Source: CAZWCX01 sp964632945 (GTDB lineage: Bacteria > Planctomycetota > MHYJ01 > WSZJ01 > CAZWCX01). Taken from it: DNA of 64,000 nt. The notes under the pieces were generated by a model. The model made no database searches. It was given only the letters and a program-made list of their open reading frames with translations, and was not told the DNA's origin. The position numbers and the translations under genes are program-made. The DNA is taken from the NCBI GenBank assembly GCA_964632945.1, contig CAZWCX010000024.1, positions 4,751 through 68,750 of the forward strand, given 5' to 3'. Shown here in pieces: positions 26,818-35,351 of the stretch (within the stretch, counting starts at the first letter, position 1; the number at the start of each line of letters is the position of its first letter).

Positions 26818-27923
26818 GCCTCGAAGCCCTGCAGCCGCACCGGAAGTCGGTTTCGTACTGTTCGGCCTGCCCCAAGATGTGCCGGTTCTCGTGTCCGGTG
26901 GCGCAGGCGACCGGGAACGAGTCCGACACGCCGACGGCGAAGGCGCTGGTCGTCCAGCAGGTGATGGCCGGGCGTCTCGAGCTGACCGCGGCGACGGCGA
27001 ACACGTTTTACCGCTGCTCCGAGTGCCTGCATTCGCGGACCCACTGCGAGCACAAGATCGAGGTTGCCGACCACTTCCAGGCCGCGCGGGTGGCCGCGAC
27101 CGCGGCGGGGGTCGAACCGCCCAAGGTGCGCCGGGTGGACCAGTCGATCCGCCTCAAGGGCAACCCGTTCGGCGCCGACCTGCTCGCCGCGGTGGCGGAC
27201 CTGGTCCCGCCTGCGCGCCGGAACGCCCGCGCCGCGGTGGCGTATTTCCCGGGCTGCGTCGCGCTCGTGCGCGAACCGGGCATCGTGCGCGCGACGGTGC
27301 GCCTGCTCGAGGCGCTCGGGGTCGACTTCGCGGTCTATGCCGGGGCGGACTCGTGCACCGGCTACCCCGCGCTCTCCGGCGGCTATCCCGACACGTTCCG
27401 GCTGCAGGCGCGCCGGCAGCGGGACGGGCTCGACCGCTACGGAACCGTGATCACCTCCTGCCCCGCCTGCGCCCACACGCTGGAGCGACGCTATCCCGAG
27501 CACGGATTCCCGCTCCGGGGGAAGGTGGCGCACGTGACGGAATTCCTCACCGACCACCTGTCCCGGCTCCGGCGCTCGCCGCGCGCGCCGGCGGACGCGG
27601 TCTACCACGATCCCTGCTTCCTCGGCCGCTACCGGCGCACGACCGAGCCCCCGCGCACCCTGCTGGGGATCGGCCTGGGCGGCGCGGCGCGCGAGTTCGC
27701 GCGCCATCGCCGCGACGCCAACTGCTGCGGGGCGGGCGGCCTCCTGCCGCAGTCGCATCCGACGATCGCGCGCGCGATTGCGCGCGCGCGCCTGGCCGAG
27801 GCGGACGCCGCCGGCGGGCGGACGATCGTGACCGCCTGCCCCTCCTGCGTGCGCTGGCTGAAAACGACCGATCCCGCGCGCGCCGTACGGGACGTCGTGG
27901 AGGTGCTCGCGGAGGGGGTGTGA
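26814..27923 (+). CDS. GlpC-like Fe-S oxidoreductase (CCG domains)
   Basis: A 369-aa protein. The N-terminus has a ferredoxin-like cluster set, YCSACPKMCRFSCPVA (C16, C19, C23, C27) and CSECLHSRTHC (C68, C71, C78). Two cysteine-rich CCG domains follow. The second is canonical (HDPCF, NCCGAGG, ACPSC). The first reads SCTGYP where most relatives have SCCGYP, so one cluster cysteine is replaced by Thr. Members such as GlpC, GlcF and LldE pass electrons from a flavoprotein to quinone or another carrier. It is last in the glp operon and overlaps the flavoprotein stop (ATGA). GlpC and GlcF are both possible assignments; I prefer GlpC because of glpA and glpB. Confidence 0.85.
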   Translation: MSLEALQPHRKSVSYCSACPKMCRFSCPVAQATGNESDTPTAKALVVQQVMAGRLELTAATANTFYRCSECLHSRTHCEHKIEVADHFQAARVAATAAGVEPPKVRRVDQSIRLKGNPFGADLLAAVADLVPPARRNARAAVAYFPGCVALVREPGIVRATVRLLEALGVDFAVYAGADSCTGYPALSGGYPDTFRLQARRQRDGLDRYGTVITSCPACAHTLERRYPEHGFPLRGKVAHVTEFLTDHLSRLRRSPRAPADAVYHDPCFLGRYRRTTEPPRTLLGIGLGGAAREFARHRRDANCCGAGGLLPQSHPTIARAIARARLAEADAAGGRTIVTACPSCVRWLKTTDPARAVRDVVEVLAEGV

Positions 27924-28125
27924 GCGCCCCGGATGCCGCCCCGAACCGCACGACCGCGCCCGCCGGCCCGGGCCCCTCGCCCGCCCCCCGCCATGGCCGT
28001 CCGACCTCGGCCCGTGCGCGCGCCCCCCCTTGTCCGGGATCCCTACCCTGAATTCCGCTCCTCCGGTTCCGCGCTCGCGACCCCGGCTTCGCGGATCCGC
28101 CTCCCCCTGGGTCCATATATACCTC

Positions 28126-28154
28126 TTGACATATATTGTTATAACGGATATAGT
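28126..28154 (+). promoter_or_regulatory. Strong sigma70-like promoter of the marR gene
   Basis: TTGACA (28126-28131), exactly 17 bases, then TATAGT (28149-28154), in an AT-rich island inside otherwise 70% GC sequence. The start codon of the MarR gene is 28 bp downstream with GGAGGAG before it. The 8-bp palindrome GTTATAAC lies inside the spacer, so a bound repressor would block polymerase. The remainder of 27924-28181 shows no gene. Confidence 0.8.
28138..28145. promoter_or_regulatory. Candidate MarR operator, site 1
   Basis: Perfect palindrome GTTATAAC between the -35 and -10 hexamers of the marR promoter, followed by GGATATAG. A related palindrome (GTTTAAAC, followed by ATATAAG) lies 0.5 kb downstream before wrbA. 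Two near-identical sites flanking a MarR gene suggest autoregulation plus control of the next gene. Confidence 0.5.
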
Positions 28155-28181
28155 GAACCGGTCGAGACCGCGGAGGAGACG

Positions 28182-28640
28182 ATGGCCGAAGATCGACGCC
28201 GATACCCGCTCGAGCAGGAGGTCTACCTGAGCCTCCTGCGCGCCGCCCACGCGCTCCAGCAGGCGCCGGCGGAACTCTTCAAGGCGCACGGGTTGACCCC
28301 CACCCAGTACAACGTCCTCCGCATCCTGCGCGGGGCAGGCCCGGATGGGCTCATGTGCAGCGAAATCTCCGACCGCATGATCGCGCGCGACCCGGACATC
28401 ACGCGCCTGATCGATCGGCTCCAGGAACGAGGCTGGGTGACACGCGCCCGCCCGCCGGAGGACCGTCGCGCGGTCCACGCGGTGATCACCGAGGCCGGCC
28501 GGGACGCGATCGCCCCGCTCGACGAACCGGTCCAGCGGCTCCACGTCCGCCAGTTGAGCCACCTCGGACGGGAGAATCTGGCGCGCTTGCTCGACCTCCT
28601 CGAGCAGGCGCACCGCCCGGTCCAGGGGAGTGCGCGGTAG
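28182..28640 (+). CDS. MarR-family transcriptional regulator
   Basis: A 152-aa winged-helix repressor. The N-terminal dimerisation helix is followed by the DNA-binding part LTPTQYNVLRILRGAG (H2-H3), LMCSEISDRMIARDPDITRLID (recognition helix region), and the wing RARPPEDRRAVHAVITEAGR with the conserved Asp-Arg pair. Length is typical. GGAGGAG lies just before ATG. The gene precedes wrbA and a pirin in the same direction. Such regulators commonly sense quinones or phenolics, which fits those two genes. The ligand cannot be read from the sequence. Confidence 0.92.
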   Translation: MAEDRRRYPLEQEVYLSLLRAAHALQQAPAELFKAHGLTPTQYNVLRILRGAGPDGLMCSEISDRMIARDPDITRLIDRLQERGWVTRARPPEDRRAVHAVITEAGRDAIAPLDEPVQRLHVRQLSHLGRENLARLLDLLEQAHRPVQGSAR

Positions 28641-28671
28641 CGGCGTCCAGAAGAATGTGTGTAGGATAGTC

Positions 28672-28679
28672 GTTTAAAC
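28672..28679. promoter_or_regulatory. Candidate MarR operator, site 2
   Basis: Perfect palindrome GTTTAAAC, followed by ATATAAG, in a second AT-rich patch 109 bp before the wrbA start. It shares the GTTWWAAC core and an AT-rich right flank with site 1. TATAAG at 28681-28686 could serve as a -10 element, but no good -35 is seen. Confidence 0.45.
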
Positions 28680-28787
28680 ATATAAGTGGGACGCCGCCAC
28701 CCTGCGGCCGGATCGCACGGGACCGGCGGCGTCCCCCGGCGCGGGCCGGCGCCCCCGGGCGCGTCCGCCCCTATTGGGAGGTTCCCC

Positions 28788-29420
28788 ATGCGACCCAAGG
28801 TGTTCGTCGTCTTCTACAGCATGTACGGGCACGTCCATCTCATGGCCGAGGCGATCGCGGCCGGCGCCCGCTCCGTGGCGGGCGCGGACGTCCGGCTCTA
28901 CCAGGTCCCGGAACTGGTCCCCGACGAGGCCCTCGAGCGCACCGGCGCCCGCGCCGCGCGCGCCGGCTTCGCCCAGGTCCCGGTCGCGACCCCGGACGTG
29001 CTGCGGGAGGCGGACGCGATCGTCTTCGGCACCCCGACCCGCTTCGGCAACATGGCCGCCCAGATGCGCAACTTCCTCGACCAGACCGGCCGACTCTGGA
29101 TGGAGGGCGCCCTGATCGGCAAGGTCGGCTCCGTCTTCGCCTCCACCGGCACCCAGCACGGCGGCCAGGAGACCACGCTGACCAGCTTCCACACCACCCT
29201 CCTCCACCACGGCATGGTCATCGTCGGCGTCCCCTACTCCGAAAAGGGCCTGACCCGCATGGATGAAATCACCGGCGGCACCCCCTACGGCGCCACCACC
29301 CTGGCAGGCGGGGACGGAAAGCGGCTCCCCTCGGAGAACGAACTGGCGATCGCCCGGTTCCAGGGGCGCCATGTCGCCGAAATCGCCCGCCGGCTGGTCG
29401 TCGGAGGATCCGCGTCGTGA
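28788..29420 (+). CDS. wrbA: NAD(P)H:quinone oxidoreductase, WrbA type
   Basis: A 210-aa flavodoxin-like protein that reduces quinones by two electrons using FMN, avoiding semiquinone radicals. The FMN phosphate loop is VFYSMYGHVHLMAEAI at residues 7-22. FGTPTRFGNMAAQMRNFLDQTG follows, then the STGTQHGGQETTLTSFHTTLLHHGM segment typical of WrbA. Length matches the family (198 in E. coli). Its TGA overlaps the GTG of the pirin gene, so the two are translationally coupled. The upstream GTTTAAAC palindrome suggests control by the neighbouring MarR regulator. Confidence 0.95.
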   Translation: MRPKVFVVFYSMYGHVHLMAEAIAAGARSVAGADVRLYQVPELVPDEALERTGARAARAGFAQVPVATPDVLREADAIVFGTPTRFGNMAAQMRNFLDQTGRLWMEGALIGKVGSVFASTGTQHGGQETTLTSFHTTLLHHGMVIVGVPYSEKGLTRMDEITGGTPYGATTLAGGDGKRLPSENELAIARFQGRHVAEIARRLVVGGSAS

Positions 29421-30127
29421 TCCGGATTCGTCCCTCCGCCGCGCGCGGGCGCACCCGGCTGGATTGGCTGGACAGCCGCCATTCCTTCTCGTTCAACGAG
29501 TACCGGGACCCCGCGCACGACGGCTTCCGCTCCCTGCTGGTGCTGAACGACGACCGGGTCGCCCCCGGGGCCGGGTTCGGGATGCACGGCCACCGCGACA
29601 GCGAGATCCTCTCCTACGTGGTGGCGGGGTCTCTGGAGCACCGGGACAGCCTCGGCGCGGCCGCGGTGCTTCCCGCGGGAGGGGTCCAGACGATGAGCGC
29701 CGGCACCGGGATCCGCCACAGCGAGTTCAATCCCTCGCGGGACGCCCCATGCCGCTTTCTTCAGGTTTGGCTTCGGCCCGACCGGCGCGGTCTGCCGCCG
29801 CGGCACGGCCAGCGCGACTTCCCGGCCGCCGAACGGCGCGGCCGCTGGCGGCGCGTCGCCGCCCCGGCCGGAGCGGGGCCCGCGCCGGACGGCGCCCTGC
29901 CGCTCCACCTGGACGCGCGCGTGTTCGCCACGCTCCTCGACGGACCTGAAGCCCTGACCCATCCCCTCGCCCCGGGCAGGGCGGGATGGATCCAGATCGT
30001 CCGCGGCCGAGTCCGGCTCTCCGGACACGTCCTCGGCGAAGGGGACGGCGCGGCCGTGGAGGGGGAAGGCGCCCTCACGGTGGAAGCGCTGGAAGCGACG
30101 GAGGCGCTCCTCTTCGACCTCCCCTGA
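29417..30127 (+). CDS. Pirin-family bicupin (quercetinase-like)
   Basis: A 236-aa bicupin with GTG start at 29417 overlapping the wrbA stop (GTGA). The N-terminal cupin carries the four metal ligands of pirin/YhhW at matching positions: His57 and His59 in GMHGHRDSE, His101 and Glu103 in IRHSEFN. Members bind iron or other metals; E. coli YhhW has quercetinase activity in vitro. The Arg/Ala-rich stretch around residue 140 marks the link to the second cupin. With marR and wrbA it looks like a small response unit for quinones or flavonoid-like phenolics; the true substrate is unknown. Confidence 0.92.
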   Translation: MIRIRPSAARGRTRLDWLDSRHSFSFNEYRDPAHDGFRSLLVLNDDRVAPGAGFGMHGHRDSEILSYVVAGSLEHRDSLGAAAVLPAGGVQTMSAGTGIRHSEFNPSRDAPCRFLQVWLRPDRRGLPPRHGQRDFPAAERRGRWRRVAAPAGAGPAPDGALPLHLDARVFATLLDGPEALTHPLAPGRAGWIQIVRGRVRLSGHVLGEGDGAAVEGEGALTVEALEATEALLFDLP

Positions 30128-30173
30128 CCCCCCGACCGCCGCCCGGACCCGGGAGTCCCGCCGGCGGCTCGCG

Positions 30174-31580
30174 CTACCGCGACCGGGCCGCCCCCGTGCG
30201 GAAGGACCAGCGGAAGGTCTCCGGCTTGTTCCCGCCCAGGGCGGTGACGGAGACGTCGTAGATCGTTTCCGGCGCCAGCGCCTCGTGCGGGATCAGCACG
30301 ATGCAGCCGTCGTTGTCGGGGAATCGCGCCCGCGCGCGCGCCGGGGGGGCCGTCGGGTCCGACACGTCGAACGCCAGCGGCCCGCCCCCGCGGGGCGTGA
30401 TCGAGCCCTCCTTGAACTTCATTCCCCGTCCGGGCGGCAGCAGCACGGTCACGAACGGCCCGGGGCGCCGCTCGACCGGATACGGGTCGGGGTTCTCGTT
30501 CGCCCCCTGCAACGGCGCGTCGAGGGAGCGATCCGGCGGGGCGAACGTCAGGTCCCGGGCCGTCCCGCCGCCGTGCGTCAGGACGTCGCTCGTGACCGAC
30601 CCGTCCCCCCACCCCACCCCTACCCGCGTGAGCGCACGTGTGTAGTAGAAATTCCGGTGCCAGAGGGTGCGCAGGAGCTCCGCGGCGCTCTCCACCGCGT
30701 CCCGCCCCCGCCCCACGTTCGAGTGCAGCCCGGCGTAGTTCCCCCCCGGAGTATACTCGGGCTTCCGGCGGTCCTCCTCGTGCCCGAGCCCGTTCCGCGC
30801 GCAGTAGCGGGAGTGCGCCTCGCAGAGGGGGATCAACTCCTCGGCGAGCCCAACGCGGGGAAGCCCGCCGAAGCGGCGCACGGCATTGACCTCGGCCACG
30901 TGGCGCACGTAGTCCCGGCGCACCTCCTTCGACACCGGCCAGAGTCCCGCCTCCCGCAGATCCGCGTAGGCGAGATGGCGGGTGTCCCGGAGCAGGACCT
31001 CCCCGTCGAACGGCCGGAATTCGAGCCGGTCCTTCTGTTTCGCGTCCCCGACCGCCACCCGGTCGGCGTCGAGGTCGTCGAACCAGCCGTCGCCGTCGGC
31101 GTCGACGAAGCACACGGTTCCCGCCTCGCTGGCCACTTCGAGGAAGACGGGAATCCGGTACTTCCAGCCTTCCTCGTCCTGCAGGAACTCGACGGCAACG
31201 GCAATCGGCGCCCCGGGTCCGGGGGCCAGCGGCAGCTTCAGGCGCCCCGGAGCCGTGAGCGTGGTGGCCTTGGGCTTCTTCCCCTGGGCCGCCCAGGGCG
31301 TCAGGACGACGCCGCGTTCACCGATGGCGACCTGGTACCCCGGCGTGGGTCCGAAGAGGAACCGGCCGTCCTCGTTGGGCGTGAGCGGGTGGGTCGGAAT
31401 GGCGGCGAGGGCCGCATCGGCGGCGGCGATCTCCACCGCGCGCACCCGGGTCTTCAGCCACGCCACCTTCGGCGGACGCGGGGGAAGCGCGGCATCCTGC
31501 GCGAACACGGCGCCCCCGGAGAGGGTCCCCACCAGGAACACCGCCAGGACTTGCGCCCGGCGGCCGGGTGTCGTCCTCAT
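30174..31580 (-). CDS. Secreted CAP/SCP-domain protein
   Basis: A 468-aa protein with signal peptide MRTTPGRRAQVLAVFLVGTLSGGAVFA. Residues about 30-205 are beta-rich and include a calcium-loop-like DADGDGWFDDLDAD. Residues about 220-330 look like a divergent CAP domain: LIPLCEAHSRYCARNGLGHEED and RTLWHRNFYYTRALTRVGVGW hold the usual helix His/Glu and a His near the C-terminal strand. The last 100 residues resemble a bacterial Ig-like module (TIYDVSVTALGG). It is extracytoplasmic and its activity is unknown. It ends convergently with the pirin gene, 46 bp away. Confidence 0.75.
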   Translation of the reverse strand: MRTTPGRRAQVLAVFLVGTLSGGAVFAQDAALPPRPPKVAWLKTRVRAVEIAAADAALAAIPTHPLTPNEDGRFLFGPTPGYQVAIGERGVVLTPWAAQGKKPKATTLTAPGRLKLPLAPGPGAPIAVAVEFLQDEEGWKYRIPVFLEVASEAGTVCFVDADGDGWFDDLDADRVAVGDAKQKDRLEFRPFDGEVLLRDTRHLAYADLREAGLWPVSKEVRRDYVRHVAEVNAVRRFGGLPRVGLAEELIPLCEAHSRYCARNGLGHEEDRRKPEYTPGGNYAGLHSNVGRGRDAVESAAELLRTLWHRNFYYTRALTRVGVGWGDGSVTSDVLTHGGGTARDLTFAPPDRSLDAPLQGANENPDPYPVERRPGPFVTVLLPPGRGMKFKEGSITPRGGGPLAFDVSDPTAPPARARARFPDNDGCIVLIPHEALAPETIYDVSVTALGGNKPETFRWSFRTGAARSR

Positions 31581-31616
31581 GGTGGAAGTCCCTTCCCCGC
31601 TGCGGCTCGCCCCGAG

Positions 31617-33209
31617 CTACTCCAATCGCCCCGTCACCCGCTCCGCGGCGTCGAGCAGCGTGTCGTCGCGGATCATTTCCCGGATCGCCGAGATGTCCGG
31701 GTAGAGGATGCGATCCGCGCCGAGGTGCTTGACGCGCCGGCGGATCGCCCGATACGCGGCCGCCACCCCCCGGCCGGGCGCGAGCGCGGGATGCCCGTCG
31801 CGCGCGCTGCCGATGTAGTCGAGCCCCTGGGCGGCGCACAGGAACTCGATCGCCAGGATCGACTCCAGGTTCTCCAGCACCCATCGGCACTTTCGCGCCG
31901 CCCAGGTCCCCATGCTGACGTGGTCCTCCTTGTTCGCGGAGGTCGGGATCGAGTCCACGCTCGCCGGATGCGCCAGGACCTTGTTCTCCGAGACCAGCGA
32001 CGCGGCGGCGACCTGCGTGATCATCATCCCGGAATTCAGGCCGCTGCCCTCGCTCAGGAACGGCGGCAGCCCGCTCAGGTCCGGATTGACCAGCGTTTCG
32101 ATGCGTCGTTCGCAGATGCTGCCGAGTTCCGCCAGCGCCATGGAGAGCTGGTCGGCGGCAAGGGCCACGGGCTGGCCGTGGAAGTTCCCGCCGGAGAGGA
32201 TCTCCCCGCGGTCGGCGAACACGAGCGGGTTGTCGGTGGCCGAGTTGATCTCGCGCTCGAGGACCGCCTGCACGTGCCCGAGGACGTCCCGGGCCGCGCC
32301 ATGGACCTGGGGAATACAGCGCAGGCTGTACGAATCCTGCACCTTCTCGCAATGGGCGTGAAACGGGAGGATTCCGCTGCCGTGCAGGAGCCGATGGACG
32401 TTGCGCGCCACCGCCGCCTGGCCGGGATGCGGACGGACCTTCTGGATGCGGGGGTCGAAGGCGGTCAAGGTGCCCATCAGGGCTTCCAGGCTCATGGCGC
32501 CGGCGAGATCCGCGAGTCGGCACAGGCGCTCGGCGCGATAGACGGTGCAGGCGAGGGTCGCGGTCATGACCTGCGTGCCGTTGACCAGGGAAAGGCCCTC
32601 CTTGGCCTCGAGTTCGATCGGAGCCAATCCGGCCCGCCGGAGTGCGGTGCGCCCGGGGATGCGCCGCATGAGCGAGCGGGATTCGCCGTGCAGCGGGACC
32701 TTCTGGACCTCGCCGCGGGCGACCAGGGCCTCCCCTTCCCCCATGAGGAGGAGGGCGAGGTGGGCCAGCGGGGCGAGGTCGCCGCTCGCCCCGACCGAGC
32801 CCTGCTCCGGGATATAGGGCACGATCCCCGAGTTGTAGAGCCGCTCGAGGGCGTGAACCAGGCGCGGGGTCACGCCGGAGCACCCCACCGCCAGGGCGTT
32901 GAGGCGCAGCAGCACCATGAGGCGCGCCTCGACCGGAGGGAACGGGGGACCGACGCCGACCGCATGGCTGCGGATCAGGTTCCGCTGGAGGATCCGGATC
33001 TGGCCCGGGTCGATGCGCACGCCGGCGAGCTTGCCGAACCCGGTGTTGACGCCGTAGATGGCGCGGTCCTCACGCACGACCCGCTCGACCACGGCGCGGG
33101 AGGCGCGCACCCGCTTCATCGCCGCCGCGGAGGTCTTCACGCGGGCGCGCGGCTCGCGGATGGCGCGATAGACTTCGGCCAGGGAGAGCGTGCCGGAGAC
33201 GGTGATCAC
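31617..33209 (-). CDS. hutH: Histidine ammonia-lyase
   Basis: A 530-aa enzyme that deaminates L-histidine to trans-urocanate. The MIO prosthetic group precursor Ala-Ser-Gly is at 141-143 in GSVGASGDLAPLAHL. The substrate region YGVNTGFGKL is at 52-61, and LIRSHAVGVG carries the Ser-His pair expected for histidine rather than tyrosine lyases. The start is GTG at 33209. Length is slightly above the usual 500-510. No hutU, hutI or hutG is nearby, so it may supply urocanate or belong to a dispersed pathway. A closely related aromatic amino-acid lyase or aminomutase cannot be fully excluded. Confidence 0.93.
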   Translation of the reverse strand: MITVSGTLSLAEVYRAIREPRARVKTSAAAMKRVRASRAVVERVVREDRAIYGVNTGFGKLAGVRIDPGQIRILQRNLIRSHAVGVGPPFPPVEARLMVLLRLNALAVGCSGVTPRLVHALERLYNSGIVPYIPEQGSVGASGDLAPLAHLALLLMGEGEALVARGEVQKVPLHGESRSLMRRIPGRTALRRAGLAPIELEAKEGLSLVNGTQVMTATLACTVYRAERLCRLADLAGAMSLEALMGTLTAFDPRIQKVRPHPGQAAVARNVHRLLHGSGILPFHAHCEKVQDSYSLRCIPQVHGAARDVLGHVQAVLEREINSATDNPLVFADRGEILSGGNFHGQPVALAADQLSMALAELGSICERRIETLVNPDLSGLPPFLSEGSGLNSGMMITQVAAASLVSENKVLAHPASVDSIPTSANKEDHVSMGTWAARKCRWVLENLESILAIEFLCAAQGLDYIGSARDGHPALAPGRGVAAAYRAIRRRVKHLGADRILYPDISAIREMIRDDTLLDAAERVTGRLE

Positions 33210-33286
33210 GGGGGTTCGTCCTGAACAGGGATCCGGAACTCCGCGCGGGCGGCCCGGCGGCCCGCCCGCGGGGGCGCGGCGCGAGA

Positions 33287-34420
33287 TCAGCGCGGGCCGG
33301 CCTTCCGGCCCACGCCCGACACGCCCTTCTCGTTCGGCACGTGGACGTTCACGTCCACGAGTCCGGCCGCCTCCATCCAGCCGCGCACCTCCTCCACGGT
33401 GTGGCGGTAGGCGTACGGGGGATGGAACCAGTCGAAGTTGACGAGGTTGTTTTCGTCATAAGTGAACGTCGGATTCCAGAAGCACTGAAAAAGACGGTTG
33501 TAAAACAACCGTTGCAGGGGCACCTTGCCCTTTTCGATGCCGAGCAGGGGCAGGTCGCGCGGGACGTCGACGGTGACGTTCATCTCCGCGAGCGTCCGAC
33601 CGAGGTCGGTGAACGCCTGGCTCGCCTCCCAGCACTCCTCGGGGGTCATGCGCGTCGTCGACGAGCGGATGTGGTCGTCGGTGAATTCACGGATCGGATT
33701 GAGCCGGCGGTACACGTGGATCAGAATGTGGGCCCCGGGCGCGAGGATCGGGACGAGCGCCTCGAATGCCGTGCGGGTATCGGGCGTATGGTGGATCACG
33801 CCGTCGCTGGAAACGAAGTCGAATGAGCCGGCGCGGAACGGAGGTTTGGTCAGGTCGGCCTGGACGACGTGTGCGTTGGCGAATCCGGACAGGTTCTTGC
33901 GCGCGGGCTCGACCGAACCCGACAGGTCGAGGCCGACCGCCTGGCCGGCCGGACTCAGACGGCACATCGTTTCGACCTTGTTGCCGGAGCCGCAGCCGGC
34001 GTCGATCATCCAGCGCCGCCCCTGGAAGAAGCGGGCGAAGGCCGCGTCGTCGGGGATCGCCAGCTTTTGCCGGAACCAGGTGTCGTAGAAGGCGCGGATG
34101 TCGGGGCGGTCGAAGCCGAACCCCGGGGCGAGCCCGACCCACTTGGCGGAGAAGCTGGCCTTGGTCGAGGACTTCTCGGCACCCCCGGCCGGCACCGGGC
34201 GCCCGCCGACCTTGGGGTTCCATCGACGCACGAACTCCCCGTAGTCGTCGCGCAGATCGCCGAGCAGCAGGCGGGGGATCCCGTTCAGGATCGGATACCA
34301 GGAGCCGCAGGCGCAGGAGAGCAGCCCGCTTTCGATTTCCGCCGGCTCCTCGTACGGCTCGAGGGCGAGGGGACCGGAGCAGGCGGGGCAGGCCAGGATG
34401 TCGAGCAGGATTCGTTTCAT
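33287..34420 (-). CDS. SAM methyltransferase with N-terminal Trm112-like ribbon
   Basis: A 377-aa protein. Residues 1-50 form a Trm112-like zinc ribbon (MKRILLDILACPACSGPL, then SCACGSWYPILNGIPRLL). The class I methyltransferase core contains WMIDAGCGSGNKVETM (motif I), VGLDLSG (acidic strand end) and FDFVSSDGVIHHTPD (motif IV region). A C-terminal segment (WFHPPYAYRHTVEEVRGWMEAAGLVDV) resembles small-molecule methyltransferases. GAGG lies before ATG. The gene is 85 bp after the preceding methyltransferase. The acceptor is unknown. Confidence 0.85.
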   Translation of the reverse strand: MKRILLDILACPACSGPLALEPYEEPAEIESGLLSCACGSWYPILNGIPRLLLGDLRDDYGEFVRRWNPKVGGRPVPAGGAEKSSTKASFSAKWVGLAPGFGFDRPDIRAFYDTWFRQKLAIPDDAAFARFFQGRRWMIDAGCGSGNKVETMCRLSPAGQAVGLDLSGSVEPARKNLSGFANAHVVQADLTKPPFRAGSFDFVSSDGVIHHTPDTRTAFEALVPILAPGAHILIHVYRRLNPIREFTDDHIRSSTTRMTPEECWEASQAFTDLGRTLAEMNVTVDVPRDLPLLGIEKGKVPLQRLFYNRLFQCFWNPTFTYDENNLVNFDWFHPPYAYRHTVEEVRGWMEAAGLVDVNVHVPNEKGVSGVGRKAGPR

Positions 34421-34505
34421 CGGGGGATCCTCGGCTCCTGTCGGGGCGCGGCGTCCGCGATCCGGGCGGAAGGGCGGACATCCTAGCCAGCGCGCCGGAA
34501 AGGCG

Positions 34506-35351
34506 TCAAGGAATCGGACCCGCGCCGGGGGCGCCGGGCACGGTCCCGCCCACGACCGGCAAGAGCCAGGCGGCGTAGCCGCGCGGGTCGCGCAGGCAGG
34601 CGATCATGTCGTCCCACTGTTCGAGGACGCGGTCGCGCGAAACCCCCGCGTGCTCGCTGATGGCGTCGGTGTAGCCGTCGCGCCACGCCTCCCAGATGCG
34701 CGCGAAGGTCTCGCGGGCGACGCGGATCGTATCCACCACGACGAAGTCGACGCGAACGTCGAGGAGGCCGAGCTCGAGCAGCGTCGTCGGCATGGCGCGG
34801 CCGCTGCGCAGGTCGGTGCCGGTCGCGAGGGCGAACTTCATCGGGCCTTCGCGCCAGAAGGCGTCGGCGTCGTGCCGGGTCGGGTGGAAGTGGATCATGC
34901 CGTAGTCCTCGGCGACCAGATGGACGCGGCCGCCCGGCCGGGTCACGCGAACCAGTTCGGCGACCACGCGCACGGGGGTCGGGACCGCCTGGAGCATGTG
35001 ACGGCAGACGGCGAGGTCGAACGAGGCGGCCGGCAGGCCGAGGTCGAAGGCATCCCGTCGCTCGAAGCGGGCGCGCGCCCCGGCGGCGGAGCAACGGACG
35101 CGCGCCCGCGCGAGGTGGGGCTCGAGCAAGTCGACGCCGAGCAGGGTCGCCTCCGGGAACAACTCGAGCGCGCGCACGGCGAACTCCCCGGTGCCGCAGC
35201 CCACGTCCAGGATGCGCGCCGCGGCCGGGAGGGCGAGCCGCGCCAGGATTTCGCGTTCCTGCGGCCAGACCGCCTCCGCCTGCGCGGCCAGGTTGCGCAC
35301 CATCGACTCGTCGATCATCTGCCGTTCCTGTGGATTGCGATTCTCCGTCAT
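34506..35351 (-). CDS. Class I SAM-dependent methyltransferase
   Basis: A 281-aa protein. SAM-binding motif I is RILDVGCGTGEFAVRALELF at about residues 46-65. LLGVDLLEPHLARAR follows, then FDLAVCRHMLQAVPTP (motif IV) and LVRVTRPGGRVHLVAEDYGM. The C-terminal helices after about residue 150 are family-specific and not recognised. Its ATG overlaps the stop of the CPBP protease gene (ATGA), so it is translationally coupled to the RING/CPBP operon. The substrate is unknown. Confidence 0.88.
   Translation of the reverse strand: MTENRNPQERQMIDESMVRNLAAQAEAVWPQEREILARLALPAAARILDVGCGTGEFAVRALELFPEATLLGVDLLEPHLARARVRCSAAGARARFERRDAFDLGLPAASFDLAVCRHMLQAVPTPVRVVAELVRVTRPGGRVHLVAEDYGMIHFHPTRHDADAFWREGPMKFALATGTDLRSGRAMPTTLLELGLLDVRVDFVVVDTIRVARETFARIWEAWRDGYTDAISEHAGVSRDRVLEQWDDMIACLRDPRGYAAWLLPVVGGTVPGAPGAGPIP

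Noticed and set aside
30136..30168. Terminator between the pirin and CAP-protein genes
   Set aside because: A 6-bp GC stem with a 20-base loop and no T tract is what 70% GC sequence gives by chance.
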